NCBI GenBank assembly: GCA_900764725.1
Contig: CAAFPB010000202.1
Location: 1 to 54,996, forward strand
Reading direction: 5' to 3'
Source: an uncultured Catenibacterium sp.
Lineage (GTDB): Bacteria > Bacillota_I > Bacilli_A > Erysipelotrichales > Coprobacillaceae
Length of the DNA stretch: 54,996 bases
A model generated the notes under the pieces. That model was not told the DNA's origin and made no database searches. It was given only the letters and a program-made list of their open reading frames with translations. The position numbers and the translations under genes are program-made. Shown here in pieces: positions 25,764-34,748 of this stretch (positions are counted from its first letter, which is position 1; each line of letters starts with the position of its first letter).

Positions 25764-28700
25764 TATGTTGTTGCATTTAAAAGTTTACCATCAATAGATT
25801 CAACTTCAACAGGAGCTGTAGTATCAAATTCAAAATGTGTAATAAAATAATTACCATACATTCTACTTGCTCCAGAATTAGAAATTTGATTATCAATATA
25901 TTCAGCCATTTTATCTCTTAGAGAATTAAAATGCCAATTACCAAGACGCCAATAAGGTTTAGTATAATCTCCAACTTTATTTATTGTTTGTTCAGGATTA
26001 GCATTTGCTATATTAAGAATACCAGTATCACAAATATCAGAATAAACTCTAAGCTTATCGCCTGAATAATAAGTATTGAACCTCTCTACGGGCGAGTATT
26101 CATAAACATCATTAGTTTTATCTATTTCTCTAATTTTATAATGAATATTATCAATATATTTCATAGTTTCATAATTAGTATTCATAATAATATCTACAGT
26201 GCTATTTCCACATATATTACTATTAAAATCTTTAATAGTTTGCATATTAATATCAACAAGGTAAATATTTTCTTTAGTATTATATCCATCAAAATATTTA
26301 TAATCGTGTCGAGAAACAAATGTATTAGTGTAATAATTATAACTAAGAACAACACGTTTATTATTAGGTCCGACAAAATTTATAAGAATTCTATTATTCT
26401 TTTTATCTTCAACAAATTTAGCATTATAATCTTTAAGACTACTAATAAAATTAGTAACATCTTGGTCAATAAATTTTATTTGTTGATTATCGTATTGATA
26501 AAGTCTACGACTATCTCTATCATAAAATATATAACCAAAACTTCCAACAATACCAGACCATTCTTTTTGTATTCCAGCATAACCTAAAGTACTTGTAAGA
26601 ACTTCTTTATAATTAATATCCCAAATATCAGTATTAGATAATTGTATTCTACCTTCTTCAGATTGAAGAGTATCTGTAGAATTAAATAGAAACATACTAT
26701 GTTCTGTATGAGCTATAAAATAATAACCAATACTTATAAGTTTAACAACATCTCCTTTATTCTCACTAATATTTTTATATTGCTCTTGTTCAAATTGACG
26801 CCAAGCATTATTGTGAGATTCATCTTGATAAATATTACTTCTACGAATAGTTTTAGGGAATTTATTTTGAGTAACAACGGCAGGATTATACCAATCTAAA
26901 GTTTTTGGATGATTATCATAAACAGTAACATTCTTTTGTTGAAATAAATCAATAGTATTTTTACATTCAATAATAGTACCTGTAACAAAACTCTTTTTAT
27001 TTTCATCAGTAGTATTTAAACCTTTGTAAGGATAAAATTGAACAACAGGATTATTATTATAATCAAGACTTTCCCAAGGTAAATCGTCATAGTTATACCA
27101 TTCATATATATATAAAGGTTTTATTGTAGCACCAACAAATTTAGTTTTTCTATAATATTTATTAGTATTGTCATAATAAGCTTTATTAAATACAATAGCA
27201 TGTTGTTTAGTTCCAAAACAAGCATTGGTTCGTATAGTTACTTTTTCATTAACATTATAACATACTTTTGAACATGGTATAAGTTCTTTTTGTTCAGATT
27301 CATAATAAGTTTGTTTTTTAAGTTTACAAATCTTACCATCAGTAGTAGGAAATTTAATATGTGATGCATCGTCATCATCTTCAATTTTACAAGCTGTTGA
27401 TTGTAAAATATTATCAGAAGAATCTGCTACAACAATAGAAGGTGTAAAATAACTCATTGTAGTATGTGAAGGAGCATTTCCAGCATCATAATATGCTAAT
27501 ATATTTAATGTTCTATCAATAGGCGCATATTGGTCATTAACAGTATCATCATAAGTTTTATTTAAAAGTTTATATAAATAAGTTTCATAAAAATCAATAG
27601 ACCCAATATTTAAATTTATTATATCATCAAAATTAAATTTATCAGAATATATTTTATTAACTTGTCCTTCTTTTATAGCAAGTCCTGTATATTTAACTTC
27701 ACGTTCAAGTTTTTCATAAGAAATAAAATATCCAACAATTCCATTTGGTAATTTATCGATAGTAAAATTAATATCACAATATTCACAATTTAAATTAACA
27801 GGTGCAGGATATTCTTCATCATTATCTTGATAACGTCCATCAAAATCAATATAAAATTCAGGAGATTTAATAAGTTTATTATTTAATTTATTAAAAGTAG
27901 AAGGAATAGTAGGAGTACTTGTATTAAAATAAGATATATTTATACCTTTATAAATTTTTCCATATTTATCAACAAAATGAATAAAAAAATTATAATATTG
28001 ATTAGGAAATATATTAAAAGCATTATCACTTATTTCTTTAAATGCTTTATTATATAAAACTTTAACAGCTTTTGTATAAGATATATTAATAGTTATATCT
28101 TTACATTCTTTTATAATATTTTCAACAATATCATTTTCATTATAATTACTTATATATAATTTATTATTATTATTAATTAAAGATTTAACATTATAATAAT
28201 TATTATATGTTTTAATAACATCATTAACAGAATATTGTTGTACATTTAATATATCAAAAATATAATCAATTTCTTGATTATCTATAGACATATCATTTGT
28301 TTTATAACATTTAGTATTATCTTTTGTAATATTTATAAAAGCTAATTGATAATAATTATAATTTTTATCTATACCATTAATTCTACAATTAAATGTTTTA
28401 GAAATAATATTTTTATCATAAGAAATATCAATAGTACCAATTAATCTCTCTGGATGAACATTAGTAGTAGTTGCTTCATAATTATTTTCATTTTCTTGCG
28501 AAGTAACTACATTTCCAGCAATAAAATTATATATTAAATTTTTTTCAATATGGTCATTATTAAAAAATACTTCATTGGTATTAAACCATTGAGTATAAGT
28601 ATTATTACTAATTTTATATCTAATAAATATATAATACCAACCTTTATTAGCACGACCTTTTATAGAAGTAGCAATAACAGAAGGAATTTTAACAACAGGA

Positions 28701-29194
28701 CATATAGGATGAAGATTTACATTATTTAATTGGTTTAAATCTTGTTTATTAATATAATCAAATGCTCCAAGATTAATAGTGCGTAATGGATAATTTTTAG
28801 AATTATCGTCAAAATATTCACCAAAAGCAATAATAAGTTCAGTATTATTATAAGTAAATGTTCCTACAATATTTCCACCATCCCATTCAATTTTAGTACA
28901 AAATTTAATTTCATCACGAACTTCGTCATATCTATATAAAGAAGCTCTAAACTCTTCATCTTCATTAACAAATATTATTAATTCTCTATTACAAGGAAGT
29001 ATATAAAATATAGCATACTCATCTGTAGTAACAAGTTTTTTTAATTTATCAGTAATTTTATTAGTCACAGGAGTTGGTTCAGTTTGAAGCATAAAATTAT
29101 CTTTACTAACCATCATATTAACAGCATCTATAAGAGAACCATTAATGGCTTCTTCTGGATGTTTATTCATATTAAGTTTAGGCAATACTTTCAT
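25763..29194 (-). CDS. Tail stabilisation / muzzle protein (P22 gp10-like), 1143 aa
   Basis: The N-terminus (PKLNMNKHPEE..NGSLIDAVNMMVSKDN, then EPTPVTNKI) is the typical opening of crAss-like and other Bacteroidales-phage tail stabilisation proteins related to P22 gp10. In the crAss001 virion this family forms the muzzle around the distal tail. The chain is beta-rich with many short strands, Tyr/Asn-rich, and has no membrane segments, consistent with a large beta-propeller-type assembly. It follows the neck genes directly: its ATG overlaps the TAA of the upstream gene. Residues encoded around 26083-26095 include one of the GC-rich dispersed elements (Y-S-P-V-E-R). The family assignment rests on recognition of the N-terminal pattern and on gene order. 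Confidence 0.8.
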   Translation of the reverse strand: MKVLPKLNMNKHPEEAINGSLIDAVNMMVSKDNFMLQTEPTPVTNKITDKLKKLVTTDEYAIFYILPCNRELIIFVNEDEEFRASLYRYDEVRDEIKFCTKIEWDGGNIVGTFTYNNTELIIAFGEYFDDNSKNYPLRTINLGAFDYINKQDLNQLNNVNLHPICPVVKIPSVIATSIKGRANKGWYYIFIRYKISNNTYTQWFNTNEVFFNNDHIEKNLIYNFIAGNVVTSQENENNYEATTTNVHPERLIGTIDISYDKNIISKTFNCRINGIDKNYNYYQLAFINITKDNTKCYKTNDMSIDNQEIDYIFDILNVQQYSVNDVIKTYNNYYNVKSLINNNNKLYISNYNENDIVENIIKECKDITINISYTKAVKVLYNKAFKEISDNAFNIFPNQYYNFFIHFVDKYGKIYKGINISYFNTSTPTIPSTFNKLNNKLIKSPEFYIDFDGRYQDNDEEYPAPVNLNCEYCDINFTIDKLPNGIVGYFISYEKLEREVKYTGLAIKEGQVNKIYSDKFNFDDIINLNIGSIDFYETYLYKLLNKTYDDTVNDQYAPIDRTLNILAYYDAGNAPSHTTMSYFTPSIVVADSSDNILQSTACKIEDDDDASHIKFPTTDGKICKLKKQTYYESEQKELIPCSKVCYNVNEKVTIRTNACFGTKQHAIVFNKAYYDNTNKYYRKTKFVGATIKPLYIYEWYNYDDLPWESLDYNNNPVVQFYPYKGLNTTDENKKSFVTGTIIECKNTIDLFQQKNVTVYDNHPKTLDWYNPAVVTQNKFPKTIRRSNIYQDESHNNAWRQFEQEQYKNISENKGDVVKLISIGYYFIAHTEHSMFLFNSTDTLQSEEGRIQLSNTDIWDINYKEVLTSTLGYAGIQKEWSGIVGSFGYIFYDRDSRRLYQYDNQQIKFIDQDVTNFISSLKDYNAKFVEDKKNNRILINFVGPNNKRVVLSYNYYTNTFVSRHDYKYFDGYNTKENIYLVDINMQTIKDFNSNICGNSTVDIIMNTNYETMKYIDNIHYKIREIDKTNDVYEYSPVERFNTYYSGDKLRVYSDICDTGILNIANANPEQTINKVGDYTKPYWRLGNWHFNSLRDKMAEYIDNQISNSGASRMYGNYFITHFEFDTTAPVEVESIDGKLLNATT
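26083..26095 (+). repeat. GC-rich dispersed element, copy 6
   Basis: CTCTACGGGCGAG inside the muzzle gene, opposite to the gene. Encodes Y-S-P-V-E-R. Confidence 0.7.
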
Positions 29195-30012
29195 TATCTT
29201 TTCGGGTCAAAAGTATCAATGAAAAATGTACTTCTAAATATCTTAGTAACATCTTCATCAATACCGTTAATTAATATAGAACGTTTAGCTTCTTCTTTCA
29301 TAGTTTGCCAAATATAATAAGGATTTGTTCCATATTGACTTGCTTGAAGATTAAAAACAGGATGTTTATATCCGCGACAAAGCATTTTATACATACAGTA
29401 ATAAGTAATAGCTTCAATAAGAATACCATTATTAGGAATTACTGGCAAATCACAACCATAAATATCACTTGAATAAGTTTCAATAGCATCAAATTCAATT
29501 ATTATCTTATTAGTATCAAAATTAAGTTCTATTTTATCACATCCAACAAGAACATAATTTCTTTGCTTTTGATTAGTATTATTAATATTATAATGTTGAA
29601 CATTATATCTATAAGGATATTTATCGTTTTCAGTTTCAGCAACAACATAATTTTTTTCATTAATATTGCCATCATCGATATAAGTAGTAGTACTTGCAAG
29701 TTCTGTTTGTATAACATCCCCCGTAGAGTGACTATTATTGCAACATGACTCTTCTCCAGCTTTATCTATGACACATCCATCATTATCATAAACTTTTAGA
29801 GAACTACCATCAATATTACATTCAGAATAAGCAATTCTATCTTTAACAATAAGCTGTTTCTTTTTACGAACTTCACAAAGAACATTTAATTGTGACATAG
29901 CATCAATAGTCCAAGCTGCAACACGTGGTATCCAATCACTATTATCAGGATTAAAATCATTGTCAATCTTAGCTATTATATGCTCTATATTGGTATTTGC
30001 TTTCATTTGCAT
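29194..30012 (-). CDS. Neck / head-tail connector protein, about 272 aa
   Basis: The frame extends upstream, but the extra N-terminus (MILNINLIFFYINILL..) lies over the end of the preceding gene and is probably an artefact. I prefer the ATG at 30012 (MQMKANTNIEHI), with ATG 30006 two codons later as an alternative. The motif DWIPRVAAWTIDAMSQLNVL near the N-terminus is characteristic of a conserved crAss-like neck protein made next to the muzzle. The gene overlaps the upstream gene by about 44 bases and ends in a TAATG overlap with the muzzle gene, so stoichiometric co-translation is likely. There are two Cys pairs (SCCNN, CYMYKMLC region). It probably forms a ring between portal and tail; which ring cannot be told from sequence alone. 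Confidence 0.7.
   Translation of the reverse strand: MQMKANTNIEHIIAKIDNDFNPDNSDWIPRVAAWTIDAMSQLNVLCEVRKKKQLIVKDRIAYSECNIDGSSLKVYDNDGCVIDKAGEESCCNNSHSTGDVIQTELASTTTYIDDGNINEKNYVVAETENDKYPYRYNVQHYNINNTNQKQRNYVLVGCDKIELNFDTNKIIIEFDAIETYSSDIYGCDLPVIPNNGILIEAITYYCMYKMLCRGYKHPVFNLQASQYGTNPYYIWQTMKEEAKRSILINGIDEDVTKIFRSTFFIDTFDPKR
29717..29731 (-). repeat. GC-rich dispersed element, copy 7
   Basis: TCCCCCGTAGAGTGA inside a neck gene, one base different from copies 2 and 5. Encodes H-S-T-G-D. Confidence 0.85.
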
Positions 30013-30916
30013 TTCTAATAAAGTTTGTATAATTAATAGGATATTTATATAAAAGAATATTAAGTTTATATTTAATATCAACTTGTAGATTATAAATATC
30101 TTCTTTAGTTTTACAAAATTTATCGGCTATCGTTGTATAAGACATGCCACGATATTTAATAGACACATATTCAGTACGTTGATATTCAAGAGAATTAACT
30201 TTAACTAAAGAAGAGTTTATAAATGCAAATTCATAATAATCGGTGTAATCTTTATAAACTCTATAATCAACACCATCATAAGGAATATGTCGAGCCTCAT
30301 ACCAAGCAGCTTCTTTATCGTCATAAAGTTTTTTGCCTTGTGCTAAAAGTTCTTTCTTTTTAGCATTAGTTGCTGCGTAATCAATACAACGTTTTTTAAC
30401 TTTAGGATTATCATCAACTTTCCAATGATTTATTAAATATGTACCAAGACCATTAGAAAATTTATATCCATTTCCTTCAAGAACACAAGCATGAACTTTA
30501 TTAAAAAAAGTAGTAATAATAGTTCTATACTCTGTAATTTTTATATTTTTACATTTAGTATAATATTCAATTTCTTTAATATACTCATTTTCTTTATTAA
30601 GTAAATTACAATATTTAGTAAGTTCTATAACATAAGGACGAGTTAGTTCATTAGTATTTTCTACAATAAGTCTATTAACACGTTTATAAAGTTTTTCATC
30701 AGGATTATATTTTTTATCAATCCATTCAGTAGTATAATTTATTAGAATAATACCAAGCAAATTTTTGATTTTATCTTCATGAAGTTTAAGATAATTATAA
30801 CATTCTTCTTTAGCAGTTTTAGTATTTTTAAGGATTTCATTATATTTTGCTATTGAAACTTTAGCGTCATATACAAATTGATAATAATAATCTTTAAGCT
30901 TAGTATCTGGTAACAT
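29969..30916 (-). CDS. Conserved crAss-like virion (neck) protein, 315 aa
   Basis: This is a Lys/Tyr-rich, mostly helical protein. The C-terminal region YRGMSYTTIADKFCKTKEDIYNLQ resembles a helix-turn-helix, but this could be fortuitous. The gene sits between the 231-aa neck protein (4-base gap region) and the connector gene it overlaps, inside the block that encodes head-tail joining proteins in crAss-like phages. No signal peptide, membrane segment or enzyme motif is visible. A structural or assembly role is inferred from position. Confidence 0.65.
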   Translation of the reverse strand: MLPDTKLKDYYYQFVYDAKVSIAKYNEILKNTKTAKEECYNYLKLHEDKIKNLLGIILINYTTEWIDKKYNPDEKLYKRVNRLIVENTNELTRPYVIELTKYCNLLNKENEYIKEIEYYTKCKNIKITEYRTIITTFFNKVHACVLEGNGYKFSNGLGTYLINHWKVDDNPKVKKRCIDYAATNAKKKELLAQGKKLYDDKEAAWYEARHIPYDGVDYRVYKDYTDYYEFAFINSSLVKVNSLEYQRTEYVSIKYRGMSYTTIADKFCKTKEDIYNLQVDIKYKLNILLYKYPINYTNFIRNANESKYQYRAYNS

Positions 30917-30922
30917 AACTTA

Positions 30923-31618
30923 TTACTTAGTAAGATTAATAGCAGGTTCTTCATTTGTTTCACGAACAACATTAGTCTGAAGACCACCATTCCATGATTT
31001 AAGAATAATATCTTTAACAGCACTAATCATATCTTCAGGAAGTAAAAATTCATCATTATCATCAATTGAATCAATATCAACTTTCTTATCTGAAGTTTCA
31101 GTTAAAATAAGTTGAGGCTGTTCAAATACAGATTCGATAGTAATATATTTAATAGAATTAAGTAATCCATTATTAATAGTATTAATATAAATATATTCAT
31201 TTTGATAATCATAAGTAATACAACATTGCATACCAGGAAGATGTTTATAATATTGTGCAGCTGCTTCTTTAACAAAAGCAATTTCAACAGGATGCATTAC
31301 ACCTGCAGTGCGAACAGAATGAAAAGGAAGATTATTAGTAAGACGTACAGGACGAGGAACTTTATTAGAAGTTCTTTTAATAACAGGAAGAGAAAAAGTA
31401 GGAGTATTAGCTTGGTCTCCATCAGGAACATCTATAAGACTAAGTCGAAAACGCTGTTGAAGACCTTTGTCAGTATAATTATGATTACCATAAGATTTAC
31501 GTATAAGTTCATTTCGAGCATGAATTATACCAAGTTTAATAGCTCTACGAACAGGTACGCTATCAGCTTGCTGAACGCTATGAGCAATTTCTGAAATAAG
31601 TTGATTAATTGAAGCCAT
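30923..31618 (-). CDS. Head-tail ring / connector protein, 231 aa
   Basis: The start MASINQLISEIAHSVQQADSVPVRRAIKLGIIHARNELIR is a conserved helical N-terminus of a crAss-like neck protein family. A beta-rich middle follows, then an acidic linker (DIDSIDDNDEFLLP) and a C-terminal helix. It is the first gene after a terminator, so it probably heads the neck-muzzle-cargo transcription unit. A role in the ring stack joining portal to tail is inferred from conservation and order. Confidence 0.65.
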   Translation of the reverse strand: MASINQLISEIAHSVQQADSVPVRRAIKLGIIHARNELIRKSYGNHNYTDKGLQQRFRLSLIDVPDGDQANTPTFSLPVIKRTSNKVPRPVRLTNNLPFHSVRTAGVMHPVEIAFVKEAAAQYYKHLPGMQCCITYDYQNEYIYINTINNGLLNSIKYITIESVFEQPQLILTETSDKKVDIDSIDDNDEFLLPEDMISAVKDIILKSWNGGLQTNVVRETNEEPAINLTK

Positions 31619-31703
31619 AGTATTACTAATTTTGTGATTACTAATATTAATGATGCTAATATAATATATTTATTTCATATAACCAATAGTTTCAACAAAT
31701 ATT

Positions 31704-31744
31704 ATAAAAAAATAGTGGTACATATATTACTATGCACCACTATT
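31704..31744 (-). terminator. Rho-independent terminator before the neck operon
   Basis: A stem AATAGTGGT/ACCACTATT (31711-31719 with 31736-31744) carries a short AT-rich loop and is followed on the minus strand by seven T. It lies just after the stop of the 139-aa gene. Confidence 0.85.
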
Positions 31745-31747
31745 ATA

Positions 31748-32167
31748 TTAACATATTTCGTACCAATCAATAGGAGTTCCATTACCAATCATAGTAGCAA
31801 CCCATCTCCTAAAAGTAGTTTCATCACTTGCATCAGAATCATCTATTGTATCTTTCACATACATAGCTAATTGTCTTTCATTCTCAATAGAACTTCCAAG
31901 ATAATCTGCTTTACACATTGTGGCTGCAAATACATAATCATGTAGTATTTTATTACGAAGATTAACTCCATATTTAGAAAGTAAAGCATCTACTTCTTCT
32001 TTAGTATAAGCTTTTATATTTTCTTTCTCTTTAGTATTTTCGTTAACTTTATACATTAATTTTGTAGCATAATCATAAGCTTTCTTATTAAAATGCCAAC
32101 CAAAATTAGAAATATACCTTTTCATATCTGAAGGCATATCGTCATAAATATCTAATGGTTTATACAT
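31748..32167 (-). CDS. Conserved small phage protein, 139 aa
   Basis: The sequence MYKPLDIYDDMPSDMKRYISNFGWHFNKKAYDYA...MCKADYLGSSI...DDSDASDETTFRRWVATM is a strongly conserved pattern that I associate with crAss-like and other Bacteroidales phages, where it is of unknown function. It is compact, helical and Tyr/Trp-containing. Two terminators flank it, so it forms a near-monocistronic unit. An assembly-helper or virion role is possible, but nothing in the sequence shows it. Confidence 0.75.
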   Translation of the reverse strand: MYKPLDIYDDMPSDMKRYISNFGWHFNKKAYDYATKLMYKVNENTKEKENIKAYTKEEVDALLSKYGVNLRNKILHDYVFAATMCKADYLGSSIENERQLAMYVKDTIDDSDASDETTFRRWVATMIGNGTPIDWYEIC

Positions 32168-32174
32168 AACTATA

Positions 32175-32210
32175 TAAAAAATAAAAGTAGGAGCAATAAT
32201 TGCCCCTACT
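32175..32210 (-). terminator. Rho-independent terminator after the 83-aa gene
   Basis: AGTAGGAGCAAT pairs with ATTGCCCCTACT (one G-U type mismatch) at 32186-32210. A T-rich tract follows on the minus strand (32175-32186). It ends the small-gene unit 32220-34274. Confidence 0.85.
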
Positions 32211-32219
32211 AATTAAACA

Positions 32220-32471
32220 TTAATAACGGCTATAACGTCCACCGCTACCACGATTTCGTTCACTACGAGAATTATATCTTTCTTCTCTGTCATAATCATC
32301 GTCATAATCATTGTCATAATCATCATAGTCACGTTTGTTTCTACGATTACGATTACCATGACTTTCTTCATGAGAAGAAGAACGTTTCATCTCTTTTAAA
32401 CAATCAACAGCATTAGTAAGATGCTCCATAAGATTGTTCATTTTATCTTCAGTTATTTCTACAACATACAT
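32220..32471 (-). CDS. Small protein with charged, disordered tail, 83 aa
   Basis: A short helical N-terminus (MYVVEITEDKMNNLMEHLTNAVDCLKEMKR) is followed by about 50 residues of Arg, Asp, Tyr, Asn and Ser (DYDDYDNDYDDDYDREER, then RGSGGRYSRY). The tail is surely disordered and mixed-charge, as in RNA- or polyphosphate-binding or phase-separating segments. It follows the 162-aa gene by 4 bases. I do not recognise a function. Confidence 0.65.
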   Translation of the reverse strand: MYVVEITEDKMNNLMEHLTNAVDCLKEMKRSSSHEESHGNRNRRNKRDYDDYDNDYDDDYDREERYNSRSERNRGSGGRYSRY

Positions 32472-32475
32472 AATA

Positions 32476-32964
32476 TTAATCTCCTTTATTTTTATTTAGC
32501 AACTGAGACACCATAGACTTCATATCATAAATACCTTGCTCAATATTAGTAACTTTATTCTCTAAAGCAATAATTTTATTTTCTTGTTCTTTCTCTTTTG
32601 CAAATCGAGGATTAAGAGCAGACATAATTTCATCTTTGCTATCAATAATACTTTGATGATATTCAACACTATCAACAATTTGTTGACTTGTTTTAACCAT
32701 CATTTCATATTCTTTAGTCATATCATCAGCATTGTCAGAAATAACAATTCCTGTTGATGGACTAACAATAGAAAGATTTGCAGGAATCTTTTGAAATTCA
32801 TAAGTATTTCCATTTACGTCAACCTTTATATCCATACTTTGATTTGTAAGACCGTAACTTTGAGGAGTAATGGTTGCTTTAGTAACTTTACCTATTTTTA
32901 GTATAGGTTTATTATTCTTATCTAAGATATAGAATATACTATTTTGTCCAAGATTGCTAAACAT
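32476..32964 (-). CDS. Probable virion structural protein with C-terminal coiled coil, 162 aa
   Basis: The first 85 residues are beta-rich (FYILDKNNKPILKIGKVTKATITPQS). The second half is a helix with heptad character (EQENKIIALENKVTNIEQGIYDMKSMVSQLL), suggesting a trimer or dimer. The gene is 4 bases from both neighbours and lies in a unit with the 324-aa and 109-aa genes. It is possibly a head fibre or appendage adaptor; this is inference. Confidence 0.6.
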   Translation of the reverse strand: MFSNLGQNSIFYILDKNNKPILKIGKVTKATITPQSYGLTNQSMDIKVDVNGNTYEFQKIPANLSIVSPSTGIVISDNADDMTKEYEMMVKTSQQIVDSVEYHQSIIDSKDEIMSALNPRFAKEKEQENKIIALENKVTNIEQGIYDMKSMVSQLLNKNKGD

Positions 32965-32968
32965 AATT

Positions 32969-33298
32969 TTAAACTCCAGTTAAAAGTTGAAGAACAGTGC
33001 CGTCATAAAAAGCAAGATAAATACCAGATTCATTTAATTCGGCAGAAGTAACATTTGCTCCATTCAAAGTAGTAACACTTACTGATTTACCATTTGTATC
33101 AAATACTATTGGGACAGCAGTAGTTGGAGCAGTAAAAGCAGGAAGTTTAAATATAATCAATCCTGCAAAATTACCATTAAGAAAAGGATGATTCTTAAAA
33201 CTATAAACAACATTGTTAGTATTTACAGTAACACCTGTTGCTTCAAGTCTTGGAATACCTTGTCTATTGGCAAATATATAAGGATTTACAATAGCCAT
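32969..33298 (-). CDS. Small beta-rich virion-type protein, 109 aa
   Basis: I chose the ATG at 33298 (MAIVNPYIFANRQGIPRLEA), which falls directly after the TAA of the 324-aa gene. The frame is open further upstream, but that part lies in the other gene and is hydrophobic nonsense. The protein is beta-strand-rich with Val/Thr/Asn repeats and ends FYDGTVLQLLTGV, typical of small decoration or fibre-tip proteins. Function is not known. Confidence 0.65.
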   Translation of the reverse strand: MAIVNPYIFANRQGIPRLEATGVTVNTNNVVYSFKNHPFLNGNFAGLIIFKLPAFTAPTTAVPIVFDTNGKSVSVTTLNGANVTSAELNESGIYLAFYDGTVLQLLTGV

Positions 33299-33299
33299 A

Positions 33300-34274
33300 T
33301 TACCCCCAAGCATTAAAAGGATTAATACCAGCTCCGTACAGACCATACTGAGCAGCAACACAAGAAGGAACACCTACAACAGGAGAATAAGGAATTGTTG
33401 CAGTTTCAGGAAGTTTACACTTAACTCCATCTACGTCTTTTTGCAAACCGTTGATAGCAGAAACAATAGGAGCGGTAGCTTGATTAATCATCTGATTAAA
33501 TATAGCTGTTTGCTGTCCATTGTTAATAACATTAGCCTGTTCAGCAATCTTTCTATCACGCTCGGCAATTTCACGTTGCATTTCACGCATTTCGGCAGCA
33601 CGCTGACCTGCAAGAACCTGTGAAGTATTTTCACGAATTGCATCACGAACTTCACAAGTTTGACGTTGTGTTTCATAAGCAACACTTGAAAAACCTCTTT
33701 CCTGTGCAGTAGCAACATTGTTAATCGCACTCTGCAAAGTATTAGTCTGCTGACATATAGAAAGACGATTTTCGCAGCAACAAGAAGCAAGTTGTGAAGC
33801 AATATTAGAATTGCCTGCTTGAATAGCGTTAATAATCTGAAGTGAACTTTGTCCAACTTGATTACCAACAGATTGAATCTGAGTATTAAGAAGATTAATA
33901 GCTTGCTGAACTTGTCCAATAGAGCAATTAAGTGTAGATGCAAGTTGATTAACTGCATTTCCATTTCCTTGAATAGCTTGCATAAGAAGTTCTCTACCGT
34001 TGTCATTGTTAATCAAATTACCAAGAGCAGCGTCACCAGCAAGATTACCTCTATTGCCAAAACCATTCCAACCATTTCCGCCCCATCCCATGAGGAAGAA
34101 CAAGAAGATTACCCACATAAACCAACCACCTTCAGAACCAAAACCGCCACGATTATTCATCATAGCCATAACCATATTTGGGTCAAGACCTTGTTTTTGA
34201 AGAAGAGGAGCAAGACAACCAAGAACGCCACTATTAGCGTCATTGCCAAATACATAAGTTTTACTTTCACTCAT
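33300..34274 (-). CDS. Conserved Bacteroidales-phage protein with W/G-rich hydrophobic segment and Cys cluster, 324 aa
   Basis: The opening MSESKTYVFGNDANSGVLG.LAPLLQKQGLDP is a pattern I recognise from many Bacteroidales phages, without assigned function. Residues about 50-68 are a very hydrophobic, Trp/Phe/Gly-rich segment (WFMWVIFLFFLMGWGG) that may insert in a membrane. A long Gln/Asn/Ala helical region follows, then a Cys cluster (LASCCCENRLSICQQ) and a coiled coil (REMQREIAERDRKIAEQ). The first gene after a terminator and a candidate promoter, it probably leads a separate unit. A virion or membrane-associated role is inferred only. Confidence 0.7.
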   Translation of the reverse strand: MSESKTYVFGNDANSGVLGCLAPLLQKQGLDPNMVMAMMNNRGGFGSEGGWFMWVIFLFFLMGWGGNGWNGFGNRGNLAGDAALGNLINNDNGRELLMQAIQGNGNAVNQLASTLNCSIGQVQQAINLLNTQIQSVGNQVGQSSLQIINAIQAGNSNIASQLASCCCENRLSICQQTNTLQSAINNVATAQERGFSSVAYETQRQTCEVRDAIRENTSQVLAGQRAAEMREMQREIAERDRKIAEQANVINNGQQTAIFNQMINQATAPIVSAINGLQKDVDGVKCKLPETATIPYSPVVGVPSCVAAQYGLYGAGINPFNAWG

Positions 34275-34328
34275 AATAATAGATGTTTAAATTGTTAATG
34301 AATAAGTTTAAAGTAATCGATTACATTG

Positions 34329-34336
34329 CAAATATA
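34329..34336 (-). promoter_or_regulatory. Candidate Bacteroidales-type promoter -7 box (TATATTTG)
   Basis: On the minus strand TATATTTG matches the Bacteroidales -7 consensus TAnnTTTG exactly. It lies about 55 bases upstream of the 324-aa gene and directly after a terminator, where a new promoter is expected. No convincing -33 TTTG box is present at the usual spacing, so it may be an activated or phage-specific promoter. Confidence 0.45.
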
Positions 34337-34352
34337 AACACTATTATAAACA

Positions 34353-34391
34353 TAAAAAGCATGATTACAATAATTTTTGTAATCATGCTTA
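34353..34391 (-). terminator. Rho-independent terminator after the HTH-like gene
   Basis: A perfect stem AAGCATGATTACA/TGTAATCATGCTT (34357-34369 with 34378-34390) is followed on the minus strand by TTT. It closes the lysis/appendage unit just after the TAG of the gene ending at 34404. Confidence 0.88.
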
Positions 34392-34403
34392 AATAAAGGG
34401 TTT

Positions 34404-34748
34404 CTATTGTGACTTATTCACAATAATAGCTTTTCTATATTTATTAAGTCTATAAAGAGTTACTTCATCAAAATCCATTTCAGACCAACTCAGTTCTTTA
34501 AAGCCAGGTTCTTTATGTCCTTTAGGTATAAGACCAAGTTTAATATAATTATCAAAAGAACTTGGACTACAATGTAGAATATGGTCACAAGCTTCTTTCT
34601 TACTAATTCTTTTAATACCTCTATTGAGTTTAGTTAAGTTTTTAATAATATCGTTTAATTCGCTTTCAGTATGATTACTATTTCCAGCATCAATTTTATT
34701 AATCAATTCTTGTAGAATTGTTCTTATTATTCTTAATTTTATGTCCAT
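34404..34748 (-). CDS. Small HTH-like DNA-binding protein, 114 aa
   Basis: I chose ATG 34748 (MDIKLRIIRTILQELINKI). The frame opens 11 codons earlier, but inside the preceding gene. The C-terminal half reads ISKKEACDHILHCSPSSFDNYIKLGLIPKGHKEPGFKELSWSEMDFDEV, which fits an excisionase/MerR-like winged helix: a Ser-Ser-Phe-Asp recognition turn, then I-P-x-G and a basic wing. Similar small proteins are common in Bacteroidales phages. It overlaps the upstream membrane-protein gene by about 50 bases and uses a TAG stop. The target is unknown; late-gene control is one possibility. Confidence 0.65.
   Translation of the reverse strand: MDIKLRIIRTILQELINKIDAGNSNHTESELNDIIKNLTKLNRGIKRISKKEACDHILHCSPSSFDNYIKLGLIPKGHKEPGFKELSWSEMDFDEVTLYRLNKYRKAIIVNKSQ

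Noticed and set aside
29194..30081. Longer version of the neck gene starting at 30081
   Set aside because: The extra 23 residues are a hydrophobic translation of the end of the upstream gene; ATG 30012 gives a sensible N-terminus.
32969..33373. Longer version of the 109-aa gene starting at 33373
   Set aside because: The added N-terminus overlaps the 324-aa gene in another frame; ATG 33298 directly follows that gene's stop.
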